Assembly: GCF_007922615.2 (NCBI RefSeq)
Contig: NZ_CP042301.2
Span: 3,100,001 to 3,164,000 of the forward strand
Source: Nitratireductor mangrovi
Lineage (GTDB): Bacteria; Pseudomonadota; Alphaproteobacteria; Rhizobiales; Rhizobiaceae
DNA: 64,000 bases
Reading direction: 5' to 3'
Below are positions 26,173 to 35,500 of the stretch, piece by piece. The position numbers were made by a program, and so were the translations under genes. Numbering within the stretch: position 1 is the stretch's first letter; the number at the start of each line of letters is the position of its first letter. The notes under the pieces were generated by a model. The model made no database searches. It saw nothing but the letters and a program-made list of their open reading frames with translations, and was not told the DNA's origin.

Positions 26173-28154
26173 TCGGCCGCCTCCTGCATGGGCTTTGCGT
26201 CGAGGCCGTAGACCGGCGTGTCGACGATCTTCACCGTCGCGCGCAGCTTGCCCTTGCGGCCGTCCTCGAAGGTGACCTCGGTCTCGACATACTTCTCGGT
26301 GGAGCCGTCATAAAGCGCCTCGATCAGCTCGCCATAGCGTTCGCCAATGAAGGAGCGGCGCACCTTCTGGGTGCGGGTCAATTCGCCGTCGTCGGCGTCG
26401 AGTTCCTTGTGCAAGACCAGGAAGCGCCTGATCTGCGAGGCCTTCATCAATTCTTCCTCGGCGAGCGACCGGTTCACCTCTTCGACATGGGCCGCCATGG
26501 TCTTGTGGACCTCGGGATGGTTGGCGAGTTCCTGGTAGGAGGCGTAGGAAACGTTGTTGCGTTCGGCCCAGCTGCCGACCGACTCCAGGTCGATATTGAT
26601 GAACACGGCGCAGAAGTCGCGGCCGTCGCCGAAGGCCACGACCTCCTTCACGTCGGGATAGAACTTCAGCTTGTTCTCGATGTATTTCGGCGCGAACAGG
26701 GCGCCGGAGCGCAGCTTGCCGACATCCTTGGCGCGGTCGATGATCTTGAGGTGGCCCTCGGCGTCGAACAGGCCGGCATCACCCGTGTGCACCCAGCCGT
26801 CCTCGGTCTTGGTGGCGCGGGTCGCCTCGTCGTTCTTGTAGTAGCCGACGAAGACGCCGTCGGAGCGGTACATGACCTCGCCGCTCTCGGCGATCCTGAC
26901 CTCGACGCCCGGCGACGGCAGGCCGACCGTGTCGGCCCTGATCTTTCCGTCGGGCTGCGCGGTGATATAGACGCAGGCTTCTGTCTGGCCGTAGAGCTGC
27001 TTCAGGTTGAGGCCGAGCGCGCGATAGAAGCGGAAGAGCTCCGGCCCGATCGCCTCGCCCGCCGTGTAGCCGACCCGCATGCGCGACAGGCCCATGCGGT
27101 TCTTGAGCGGCGCGTAAACCAAAACCTCGCCCAGCGCGTATTTGATGCGGTCCCAGAGCCCGACGCTCTCGCCGTCGAGGATCGGCTCGCCGACCTTGCG
27201 GGCAAGCTCGATGAAATAGTCGAACATGCGTTTCTTGAGCGGGCCCGCATCTTCCATGCGCACCATGATCGCAGTCAGCAGTCCCTCGAACACGCGCGGC
27301 GGCGCGAAGAAATAGGTCGGCGCGATCTCGCGGCGGTCTTCCGTCACCGTATCCGGGCTTTCCGGGCAGCTGACGCAATAGCCGGCGGTGTAGGACTGCG
27401 AATAGGAAAAAACGTGGTCGCCGACCCAGGCGAGCGGCAGATAGGCGATCGTCGTTTCATTGACGTCGAGCTTGTCGAACGAATTGCCGTGCAGCGCCGA
27501 GGTCACGAGATTGCGGTTCGACAGCATCACGCCCTTGGGGCGGCCGGTGGTGCCGGACGTGTAGAGCATGATGCCGAGATCGTCGCCCTTGCCGGCATCG
27601 ACCGATGCCTGCCAGCGCGTCGCGGCCTCCGGCGATGAGGCCAGCATTGCAAGCCCCTTCTCGCGCAGATCGGCATAGGGATGCAGGCGCGAATGGTCGT
27701 AGTCGCGCAGGCCGCGCGGCTCGTCATAGACGACATGGGTGAGGCTGGGCACCTTCTCGGCGATGCCGAGCAGCTTGTCGACCTGCTCCTGGTCCTGGAC
27801 GATGGCGAACTTCACCTCGGCGTGGTCGAGGACATAGGCCATCTCCTCAGCGACCGAATCAGCATAGACCGGCACCGGCACGCCGCCGAGCGACTGGATC
27901 GAGGCGAAGGACCAGTAGAGCCGCGGCCGGTTGGCGCCAACCACGGCGACCTTGTCGCCGCGACCGATGCCGATCGCTTCCAGCCCGAGCGCCAGCGCAC
28001 GAACCTCATCGAGCTGTTCCTTCCAGGTCCAGCTCTGCCAGATGCCGTAGTCCTTGTGCCGCATGGCCGGCCGATCGCCGAACCGTTCGGCGTTCAAGAG
28101 CAGGTACTTCGGAAACGTATCAAGCGTCCTGTCGGCGTCGGCCGCAGCAACCAT
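26169..28154 (-). CDS. long-chain-type acyl-CoA synthetase (AMP-forming)
   Basis: 661-residue adenylate-forming ligase that activates a carboxylic acid with ATP and CoA. The AMP motif YTSGTTGRPKGV lies near residue 200, GYTAGEAIGPELFRFYRALG and YGQTEACVYIT mark the substrate region, and DGWVHTGDAG the hinge. The length and inserts resemble the FadD15/long-chain branch. It is the first gene of a tightly packed operon with five transporter genes, suggesting that the imported compound is a carboxylate that is converted to its CoA thioester on entry. The precise substrate is unknown. Confidence 0.9.
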   Translation of the reverse strand: MVAAADADRTLDTFPKYLLLNAERFGDRPAMRHKDYGIWQSWTWKEQLDEVRALALGLEAIGIGRGDKVAVVGANRPRLYWSFASIQSLGGVPVPVYADSVAEEMAYVLDHAEVKFAIVQDQEQVDKLLGIAEKVPSLTHVVYDEPRGLRDYDHSRLHPYADLREKGLAMLASSPEAATRWQASVDAGKGDDLGIMLYTSGTTGRPKGVMLSNRNLVTSALHGNSFDKLDVNETTIAYLPLAWVGDHVFSYSQSYTAGYCVSCPESPDTVTEDRREIAPTYFFAPPRVFEGLLTAIMVRMEDAGPLKKRMFDYFIELARKVGEPILDGESVGLWDRIKYALGEVLVYAPLKNRMGLSRMRVGYTAGEAIGPELFRFYRALGLNLKQLYGQTEACVYITAQPDGKIRADTVGLPSPGVEVRIAESGEVMYRSDGVFVGYYKNDEATRATKTEDGWVHTGDAGLFDAEGHLKIIDRAKDVGKLRSGALFAPKYIENKLKFYPDVKEVVAFGDGRDFCAVFINIDLESVGSWAERNNVSYASYQELANHPEVHKTMAAHVEEVNRSLAEEELMKASQIRRFLVLHKELDADDGELTRTQKVRRSFIGERYGELIEALYDGSTEKYVETEVTFEDGRKGKLRATVKIVDTPVYGLDAKPMQEAAE

Positions 28155-28452
28155 TTCCCATCATCCTCCCGAACCCCGCCTTGTTTCTGCGGTTGGTTCA
28201 CTTTTTATCGCGCGGGTAGAGCCGCCGCGCAAGTTCGCCCTCGGTTTCTTGCCGGACCCGCCATCCTCGCCTTGGCGAAAGCGGACCGGATATCAGCTAG
28301 TTGGCGCCAGATTCCCACGAACAGCCGGCGATGACAACTTCGCGATTGACAGACAAACCCGGCGATGGTCTTTTACCGTCGCGTCTTCCTTAGCCGACGC
28401 GCTTCCCGACAATCCGTTGCGAATTCCGCGCATGGCCATCAAGCCAATGCGG

Positions 28453-29127
28453 CTATGGCTCGTATCTCTTCAACGATTCGAGATCGATGACCCTGATCCG
28501 CCCGTGTCCGGCGACGAGCAGGCCCTCATCCTCGAGTTCCTGCAGCGACTTGTTGACGACGGCGCGAGAGACCCCCGCCAGCAGGCCGAGTTCCTCTTGC
28601 GATATCTCGATCTCCGTCGCCACCGCGGGATAGAGCACAGGATTGAAAAACCACGACAAATTGCGTGCTACCCGGGCGCGCGGGCTCAGGATGCGGTCAT
28701 ATTCGATAGTGGCGATGAACTGGCCCATGCGCTCGTTGAGCTGGCGGACCAGAAAGCGGTTGAAGCCACGGCTGTTCTCGTAGAGCCACATGAAGTTGGC
28801 GCGCGGCATCATCGCCAGCCGGGTGTCGCGCAGGACCACCAGATCGTACTGGCGCGCCTCGCCCTTCAGCACCGAACCCTCGCCGAACCAGCTGCCGTTG
28901 GTGGCGCCGGCGAAGGTCATCGCCTTGCCGTCCTGCGAGACCGCCGCGATCTTGACCAGCCCCTCGATGACGCCCGTCCAGTAGTCGAGCTTGTCCCCGC
29001 GATGGCAGACATAGCTGCCCTTGGCGAACCGCTTCTCGACCGTTCCGCGGCTCGCCCGCTCGAGTTCTTCGTCGGTGAGTTCGCTGGCCCAGATGGCGTT
29101 GGTGATGAAGTCCTGCCTGGCGTTCAT
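28453..29127 (-). CDS. Crp/Fnr family transcriptional regulator
   Basis: 224-residue regulator with an N-terminal cyclic-nucleotide-binding-like barrel (about 20-135), a long dimer helix and a C-terminal winged helix (SQEELGLLAGVSRAVVNKSLQELEDEGLL, about 173-201). It lacks the N-terminal cysteine cluster of FNR, having only one early Cys (YVCHRGD). Its recognition helix SRAVVNKS lacks the Glu of the E-SR motif that reads TTGAT. It is thus probably neither an oxygen sensor nor the regulator of the boxes at 2396, 4132 and 7336. It is upstream of the synthetase/ABC operon across a 298-bp stretch in which I see no gene; local control of that operon is plausible. Confidence 0.85.
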   Translation of the reverse strand: MNARQDFITNAIWASELTDEELERASRGTVEKRFAKGSYVCHRGDKLDYWTGVIEGLVKIAAVSQDGKAMTFAGATNGSWFGEGSVLKGEARQYDLVVLRDTRLAMMPRANFMWLYENSRGFNRFLVRQLNERMGQFIATIEYDRILSPRARVARNLSWFFNPVLYPAVATEIEISQEELGLLAGVSRAVVNKSLQELEDEGLLVAGHGRIRVIDLESLKRYEP

Positions 29128-29217
29128 ACTCTCGGGCGGCGTTGCTGATTGCCCCCGTTATGGACGCGCGACGACCCCAACACAAGCGGAACGCCAGCGG
29201 GACCGACCGGCCCCGCG

Positions 29218-29997
29218 TCAGGCCGCGCGGTCGAAGAATCTGGCCGTGGGAATCACGGTCAGCGGAGCGGTGTCGCCATTGACCGGGCTGTCGAACAGCA
29301 AGCGCTGCTCCATGCGGGTCGACTTGAAGAACGGGTAGCGCGCAAACGAGCGCTCCTCGATCGCATGCACGTTGGCCTGGTAGAGCACGACCGGATAGTT
29401 GAGCCCGGGATAGGAGCGCACCCCGCCGATCTGCTCCGACATGTAGATGCGGCGATAGAAGCCGGTGTGGTCTTCCTGGATGGTCGACAGGCAATAGGGC
29501 GCGTCGAAGTGGAAGCAGGCCATGCCGGCCAGGCGCAGCGTCAGATAGGGAATCTGCGGGTAGATCTGCGACCAGTCGGGGTCGGCGGCGAAGCGACTCG
29601 GGTCGATGAAGGTTTCGCCCGCGGCGATGCGCGGATTGAGCACGTCGCCATAAACCGTGGTCGACGGCGACACCGGGTTGGCACTGTTGACGTGATGGAT
29701 GCGGATGGTCGAGACCAGCTGGCCGTCGATCAGGATCGCGAACCGGTAACAGTTGGGCAGATCGTCGAGCGGGTCATGCACCATGTGGCCCGGCAGTTCC
29801 GAGACCATGTCGGCGGCACGATAGGACTTGTAGCGGAGACGGTAGATCTCCTCCAGATCCTCGCCGCCCTCAATGCGCCGGTATTCGGTGCGCTCAAGCA
29901 CCGCCAGCACGTTCTGCGCGAAGGCGGAAGGGCCAGCGCTGCCGTTGCGCTCCGGAACGCTCGCCGCGGCGGCCCTCAGCGCGGGATTCGCGTTCAT
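29218..29997 (-). CDS. FeeM/LuxI-like N-acyl amino acid synthase family protein
   Basis: 259-residue GNAT-fold protein related to N-acyl amino acid synthases and acyl-homoserine lactone synthases. Typical features are the early YRLRYKSYRAADMV segment, the strand VSTIRIHHVN that follows a DGQL turn, and ETFIDPSRFAADP with PYLTLRLAGMACF, matching the LuxI/FeeM order R-x-x-Y...T.R. It would use acyl-ACP to acylate an amino acid-like acceptor (family inference). The start at 29997 drops an unsupported 18-codon extension. A neighbouring gene encodes a cyclic-di-GMP enzyme. Triple TTAAC repeats lie upstream. Confidence 0.7.
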   Translation of the reverse strand: MNANPALRAAAASVPERNGSAGPSAFAQNVLAVLERTEYRRIEGGEDLEEIYRLRYKSYRAADMVSELPGHMVHDPLDDLPNCYRFAILIDGQLVSTIRIHHVNSANPVSPSTTVYGDVLNPRIAAGETFIDPSRFAADPDWSQIYPQIPYLTLRLAGMACFHFDAPYCLSTIQEDHTGFYRRIYMSEQIGGVRSYPGLNYPVVLYQANVHAIEERSFARYPFFKSTRMEQRLLFDSPVNGDTAPLTVIPTARFFDRAA

Positions 29998-30083
29998 GTT
30001 ACTCAATTCCCCGTACCATCCACGCTCGACGGTAGCCGAAGCCCCGGTCAAGTAAAGCCGAAACTTCTCGTTACATCATTTAC

Positions 30084-30101
30084 TTAACGTTAACCTTAAC
30101 G
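30084..30101. repeat. three direct TTAAC(G/C) hexamers upstream of FeeM-like gene
   Basis: TTAACG-TTAACC-TTAACG without gaps, 87-104 bp upstream of the start at 29997. TTAACC and spaced TTAA boxes are recognised by CtrA in alphaproteobacteria, but the spacing here is not the standard TTAA-N7-TTAA. It may be a promoter-proximal binding site; no protein can be named from sequence alone. Confidence 0.45.
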
Positions 30102-30199
30102 GCGGCGCGGCCTATTACGCGATCGCGCCATTGGCGGCACCGCGGCCCCGAGAAGTCCCCGGATCGGTTAGGTTTTTGGACTTGGAGGGTATCGGCGCC

Positions 30200-32509
30200 C
30201 TAGCGGGCGACGCTGCGAGCCTGTTCGAGATCCTTGCCGAAGGGCCAGACCGTGCTCGACATCGTCTCGATGCCCGACGGCGACAGCGCCGCGCCGAACA
30301 GGAAGCCCTGGAGGAGATCGGGATGGACCTCGTGCGCGAGGAGGCACAACTGCTCGAAGGTCTCGACGCCTTCCATGGTCACCTTGAGCCCCACCTGTCG
30401 CGAGAGGCTCACAACTCCCTTCAAAAGCTCCAGCGAGCGAGCGTCGACGGTGATGTCCTGCAGGAAGCTGCGGTCGATCTTGACCTTGTCGAGCGGCAGG
30501 GTGTGCAGGTAGCTGAGGCTCGAATAGCCGGTGCCGAAATCGTCGAGCGCGATGCGGACGCCGAGCGCGCGGATCTCCTCGAGATACTGGCGGGTGGACG
30601 ACTTGTCGTCGAGGATCGCGGTCTCGGTGACCTCGATCTCGAGCCGTTCCGGCGCCAGCCCGCTGACCTTGAGCGCATCACGCACGGTGGCGACGATGTC
30701 GGCGTCGCGGAAGTCGCGCGCCGACAAATTGACCGAGACGCCGATCGGCTCCGGCCATCTGCAGCACTCGCGGCACGCGGCGCGCAGCATCTGGACGCTG
30801 ATTTCGGAGATGATGCCCATCTCCTCGGCGAGCGGAATGAACACGCCGGGCGAAACCGCGCCAAGTTCGGGATGCTGCCAGCGGCACAGCGCCTCGCAGC
30901 TTTCGATGCGCATGGAGTCCATGCCGACGATCGGCTGGAAGACGACGCGCAGCGCCTGCGCCTCGACCGCATTGCGCAGGTCGGCCTTGAGCATCTGCTT
31001 TTCGCGGAAGGCGGCGTCCATGGAGGCCTCGAACAGCTGCCAGCCGTTCTTGCCGGTTTCCTTGGCGCGGTAGAGCGCCAGATCCGCCTTGACGACCATG
31101 TCGTCGACATCGGCAAAGGCGATCGGCAGCAGCACCGCGCCGGCGCTCATCTGCGCCCTTAAGAGGTGGCCGGCAACGTCCACCTCCTCGCCGAGCCCCA
31201 CGAAGATGCCGTCGAGCAACTGCCCGAGATGGACCTCGTCCTGGATGCGATCGAAATAGACGATGAACTCGTCGCCGCCGAAGCGGCTGACGCTGATGTC
31301 CTCGTCCGCGAAGAAGGCGAGCTTCTCCGCGATCGCATAGATCAGTCCGTCGCCGACCGGATGGCCGAGCGTATCGTTGATGGTCTTGAAATCGTCGAGA
31401 TCGAGCACCGCCAGCGCGCATTGACGCTCCCGGTCGCCGCCGCCCATGCGTTCCGACACCAGCTCGTGGAAATAGGCCCGGTTGGGCAGACCGGTCAGGC
31501 TGTCGTAGCGCGCCATGTTGCGGATCTTCTCGTCCGCCTGGACGCGCTGGGTCACGTCCTCGAAGGTGATGACGCCGAGATCGTCATCGCCCTCGCGCGC
31601 CGAGAATTCCAGATGGCGGCCGTCGGAAAGACTGACAAGCAGCTTGCGGTCGCGCCCCTCGCGCAGGGCCAGCGCCAGCTGGCGCTCGACGAAACCGCAA
31701 TCATCGTAGCTAATAAGGCCCCCGGCGGCGCCGCGCATGAGCAGCGCCTTGAGCGAGCGGCCGACCAGACGATCCGAGCTTGCAACCGACATCAGCTGCG
31801 CCGCCTCGGCGTTGGCGACGACGACGCGGCTGTCTGGGCCGAGCATGACCAGGCCGTGCGACATGGTGTTGAGCGCGCGGTTGAAGCGCTGCGCCAGGCG
31901 ATTGGCCTTCTTTTCCTCCGAGAGGGCCGAAAACAGCACCTCGCGCACCAGGTCGGCGAAGCGGCGGATGGCGAAGAAGAACGGAAAGGCCATGCAGCCG
32001 AGAACGATGTGATAGGCGTCGCCACGCAACAGGAAGCCGATCGAGATCGGCCAGGTCATGGTCATGATGAAGATCATGACCATGCGCGGCGAGCCGTAGT
32101 TGCGGCCGGCGATCGAGGTCGCCGACGCCAGCGTCACCGCGACGGAGGCGATCTCGGCGAAGCCGTCATGCGCCAGATAGATGCCGACAAAACAGAAAAA
32201 GCCCAGCATGAAGCCGTGCATGGACCCGAACAGGATGTAGTCGCGCTCGCGCGCCGTGGCTTCCTCGCGGGTCGTCGGCGGCGGCATGCTGCGATGCTTG
32301 CGGATGTTTCTGAGCCGCAGGACGCCGACGATCGCCATGCTGACGGCGACCAGCAGGTAGAGCATGTCGCCGGTCTTCCAGTAGCAGAGGATGACGAGAA
32401 GGGTCTGGGCGACCAGGCCGACCGAGAGCGTCAACCCGTCGCGGAACAGCGATTCCACGAACGGGATGTAGATGTCGACCGGAATTTCGCGTTTCTTGGA
32501 TCTGCCCAT
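30200..32509 (-). CDS. membrane GGDEF-EAL cyclic-di-GMP enzyme
   Basis: 769-residue inner-membrane protein. About five hydrophobic segments fill residues 15-175, followed by a PAS-like sensor (about 210-320), a GGDEF domain and an EAL domain. GGDEF is intact (SRFGGDEFIV), but the RxxD inhibitory site is absent at the expected position. The EAL domain keeps CEALCRW, SVNLSARDF, EVTETAILDD, DDFGTGYSS, KIDRSF and MEGVET, so phosphodiesterase activity is likely; the protein may be bifunctional. The start at 32509 gives a short polar N-terminus; the longer frame runs over the next gene's 3' end. It lies close to the FeeM-like gene on the same strand. Confidence 0.88.
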   Translation of the reverse strand: MGRSKKREIPVDIYIPFVESLFRDGLTLSVGLVAQTLLVILCYWKTGDMLYLLVAVSMAIVGVLRLRNIRKHRSMPPPTTREEATARERDYILFGSMHGFMLGFFCFVGIYLAHDGFAEIASVAVTLASATSIAGRNYGSPRMVMIFIMTMTWPISIGFLLRGDAYHIVLGCMAFPFFFAIRRFADLVREVLFSALSEEKKANRLAQRFNRALNTMSHGLVMLGPDSRVVVANAEAAQLMSVASSDRLVGRSLKALLMRGAAGGLISYDDCGFVERQLALALREGRDRKLLVSLSDGRHLEFSAREGDDDLGVITFEDVTQRVQADEKIRNMARYDSLTGLPNRAYFHELVSERMGGGDRERQCALAVLDLDDFKTINDTLGHPVGDGLIYAIAEKLAFFADEDISVSRFGGDEFIVYFDRIQDEVHLGQLLDGIFVGLGEEVDVAGHLLRAQMSAGAVLLPIAFADVDDMVVKADLALYRAKETGKNGWQLFEASMDAAFREKQMLKADLRNAVEAQALRVVFQPIVGMDSMRIESCEALCRWQHPELGAVSPGVFIPLAEEMGIISEISVQMLRAACRECCRWPEPIGVSVNLSARDFRDADIVATVRDALKVSGLAPERLEIEVTETAILDDKSSTRQYLEEIRALGVRIALDDFGTGYSSLSYLHTLPLDKVKIDRSFLQDITVDARSLELLKGVVSLSRQVGLKVTMEGVETFEQLCLLAHEVHPDLLQGFLFGAALSPSGIETMSSTVWPFGKDLEQARSVAR

Positions 32510-32591
32510 TTCACAGCCCGCACGGAGTCCGAAATATGGCAGGTTCCCCTTAATAAAACGCTTCGCGCTAATGCACGGCAGATATCGCGAC

Positions 32592-35500
32592 CTATTCGGC
32601 GGCCTGAAGCGTGTCTTCCCTGGCCCCGGCCCGGAAGCGCTCGATGAGACGGGCCCGTTCGCCGGCGGCGCGCTCGGCACTGGCCGTCTTGACGTGACCG
32701 TACCCCTTGATCAGGCCCGGCACCGACAGGAGCGCGACGGCCGCGTCGACGCGTTCCTGCGTCAGGTCGGCCAGCACCAGGTCGAGATCACGCTCGTAGT
32801 CGGCAAGCAGTTGCCGTTCCATGCGGCGTTCGGCCGAGTAGCCGAAAATGTCGAGGCGGGTGCCGCGCAGCGCTTTCAGCGCCGCCAGCACCTTGAAGCC
32901 GCGCATCATCCAGGGACCGAACGAGGATTTGCGCGGCCGGCCGTCCGGCCCCTTGCGGCCGAGGATCGGGGGCGCCAGATGGAATTCGAGCCGGTCGTAG
33001 CTCTCGAAGGCCGATGCCAGCTGCCGCGCGAAGGAACCGTCGGTGTAGAGCCGCGCCACCTCGTATTCGTCCTTGATCGCCATCAGGCGGAAAAGGTTGC
33101 GGGCGGCGGCCTCGGTGACGGCCGTGGAGCCGGGCAGCGCCTTTTCTTCCGCGGCGCGGATCGCGGCGATGCGGGCCTCGTAGCGCTGGCGGTAGCCGGC
33201 ATCCTGATAGGCCTCAAGGAACGCTCCGCGGCGGGCGACGATATCGTCGAGTGCCGTCGCGATGTCCCGGTCCTGGCGGCCGGAACCGGCCTTCTCGAGC
33301 AGCGCGCGCACGAAGCCGGGCTCGTGCGCGGCGCGGCGTCCCCAGCGGAACGCGGCCTGGTTCATGGCGACGGCCTGGCCGTTGAGCTCGATCGCCTTTT
33401 CCACCGCAGCCGCCGATACCGGCAAACCTCCGTGCTGACAGGCGAAGCCAAGCATGAACATGTTGGCGCCGAGCGAATTGCCGAACAGCGCGCTCGCCGT
33501 GCCGGTGGCGTCGAAGAAATGGGCGTTGTCCTCGCCCGCCGCCTTGCGGATCGCCTTCTTCAGCCGCTCTACCGGCAGCGAGAACCCGGCCGAGCGCGCG
33601 AAGTCGCCCGGCATGACCTCGGCCGTGTTGGCGACGAACACCGTCTCGTTCTCGCGCACCGCCGACAGCACCTTCTTGGAGCCCGACACGACCAGGTCAC
33701 AGCCGAGTACCAGATTGGCCTTGCCGGCCGACACGCGGATGGCGTGCACGTCCTCGGGACGCTCGGCAATGCGCACATGGGTGAAGACCGCGCCGCCCTT
33801 CTGCGCCAGACCCGCCATGTCGATCAGCCCGCAGCCCTTGCCCTCCAGATGCGCCGCCATGCCGAGGATGGCGCCGACAGTGACAACGCCGGTGCCGCCG
33901 ATGCCGTCGATGATCCCCGACCAGCCCTTGGAGAGGTCGGCCTGCCTGGGCTCGGGCACGCTGTCGAGCGGGTTGGCGGCGCCGGCGACGCCTTCCGACC
34001 TTTTCGGCTTGGCGCCGTGCACGGTCACGAAGGACGGACAGAAGCCGTTGACGCAGGAGAAATCCTTGTTGCAGCTCGACTGGTCGATCCGCCGCTTGCG
34101 GCCGAACTCGGTCTCCACCGGCTGGATCGACACGCAGTTCGACTGAACCCCGCAATCGCCGCAGCCCTCACAGACCAGTTCGTTGATGAGCACACGCCTG
34201 TCCGGATCGGGAAACGTGCCACGCTTGCGGCGCCGGCGCTTTTCCGCCGCGCAGGTCTGGTCGTAGAGAAGCACGGAAACACCGCCTACCTCGCGCAGCT
34301 GGCGCTGGACGTGGTCGAGGTCGTCGCGGTGGTGGATGGTGGCGGCGGCCGGAAACCGCACCTTGCCGTCATATTTGTCGGGTTCGTCGGTGACCACCGC
34401 GATGCGGCTCACGCCTTCGGCGGCCACCTGGTGGGCGATCATGTCGACGGTGAGCCCGCCCTCGTGCGGCTGGCCGCCGGTCATCGCCACGGCGTCGTTA
34501 TAGAGGATCTTGTAGGTGATGTTGGCGCCGGAGGCGATGGCGAAGCGGATCGCCAGAGAACCGGAATGATTGTACGTGCCGTCGCCGAGATTCTGGAAGA
34601 TGTGCCCGCGTTTCGAGAACGGCGCCTGGCCGATCCACTGCGCGCCCTCGCCGCCCATGGCGGTGAAGCCGATCGTCGACCGGTCCATCCACATCGCCAT
34701 GAAATGGCAGCCGATGCCGGCGCCGGCGATCGAGCCGTCCGGCACCTTGGTCGAGGAATTGTGCGGGCAGCCGGAGCAGAAATAGGGTGTGCGGGTCGCG
34801 ACATCGGTGGTCTCGGCGAGCATCGCCTGGAACTGCTTCAGCCGGTTGACGCGGGCCGAAATCTCCTCCGAGGGGCCGATCACGCGCAGGATGCGCTCGC
34901 CGATGGCGATCGCGATGTCGTTGGGGTCGAGCGCGCCCTTGGCCGGGAACAGCCAGTCGTTGCGCTCGTCCTTCTTGCCGACCACGACCGGCTGCATGGA
35001 GGTGCCGTAGAGGTCCTCACGCACCTGGACCTCGATCAGCGAGCGCTTTTCCTCGACCACGATCACCATTTCCAGGCCGCGGGCGAAATCGCGGATGTGC
35101 TCCAGGTCGAGCGGCCACGGGCAGGCGACCTTGAACAGCCTCAGCCCGATGCGGTCGGCCTGGGCCTCGTCGATGCCGATGTCGTCGAGCGCCTGACGCA
35201 CGTCGAGATAGCTCTTGCCGACGGTGATGATGCCGATCTTCGGATTGCGCCCGCCGGAATAGACGATGCGGTTGAGGTCGTTGGCGCGGATGAAGGCGGC
35301 GGCGGCGGCGCGTTTGTATTCGTGCAGCCGCGCTTCCTGGCCCATCTGGTCGAGTTCGTGACGGATGTTGAGGCCGCCGGGCGGCATGTCGAATTCGGGC
35401 AGCGTGATTGCTAGCCGCTCGAGCGACACGTCGACGGAGGCCGTCGATTCGATGTTGTCCTTGACGCATTTCATTGCCGACCAGGTGCCGGCGAAGCGCG

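Noticed and set aside
28453..29127. This Crp-family protein as the FNR acting on boxes at 2396, 4132 and 7336
   Set aside because: No N-terminal cysteine cluster and no E-SR recognition motif in the reading helix.
30084..30101. Canonical CtrA site
   Set aside because: The TTAA elements are 2 bp or 8 bp apart, not 7, so only a general repeat is claimed.
32472..35414. A 980-codon open frame on the plus strand opposite the indolepyruvate oxidoreductase gene
   Set aside because: High-GC shadow: Arg/His/Asp/Ala/Val-rich product without domains, while the minus strand encodes a full-length known enzyme.
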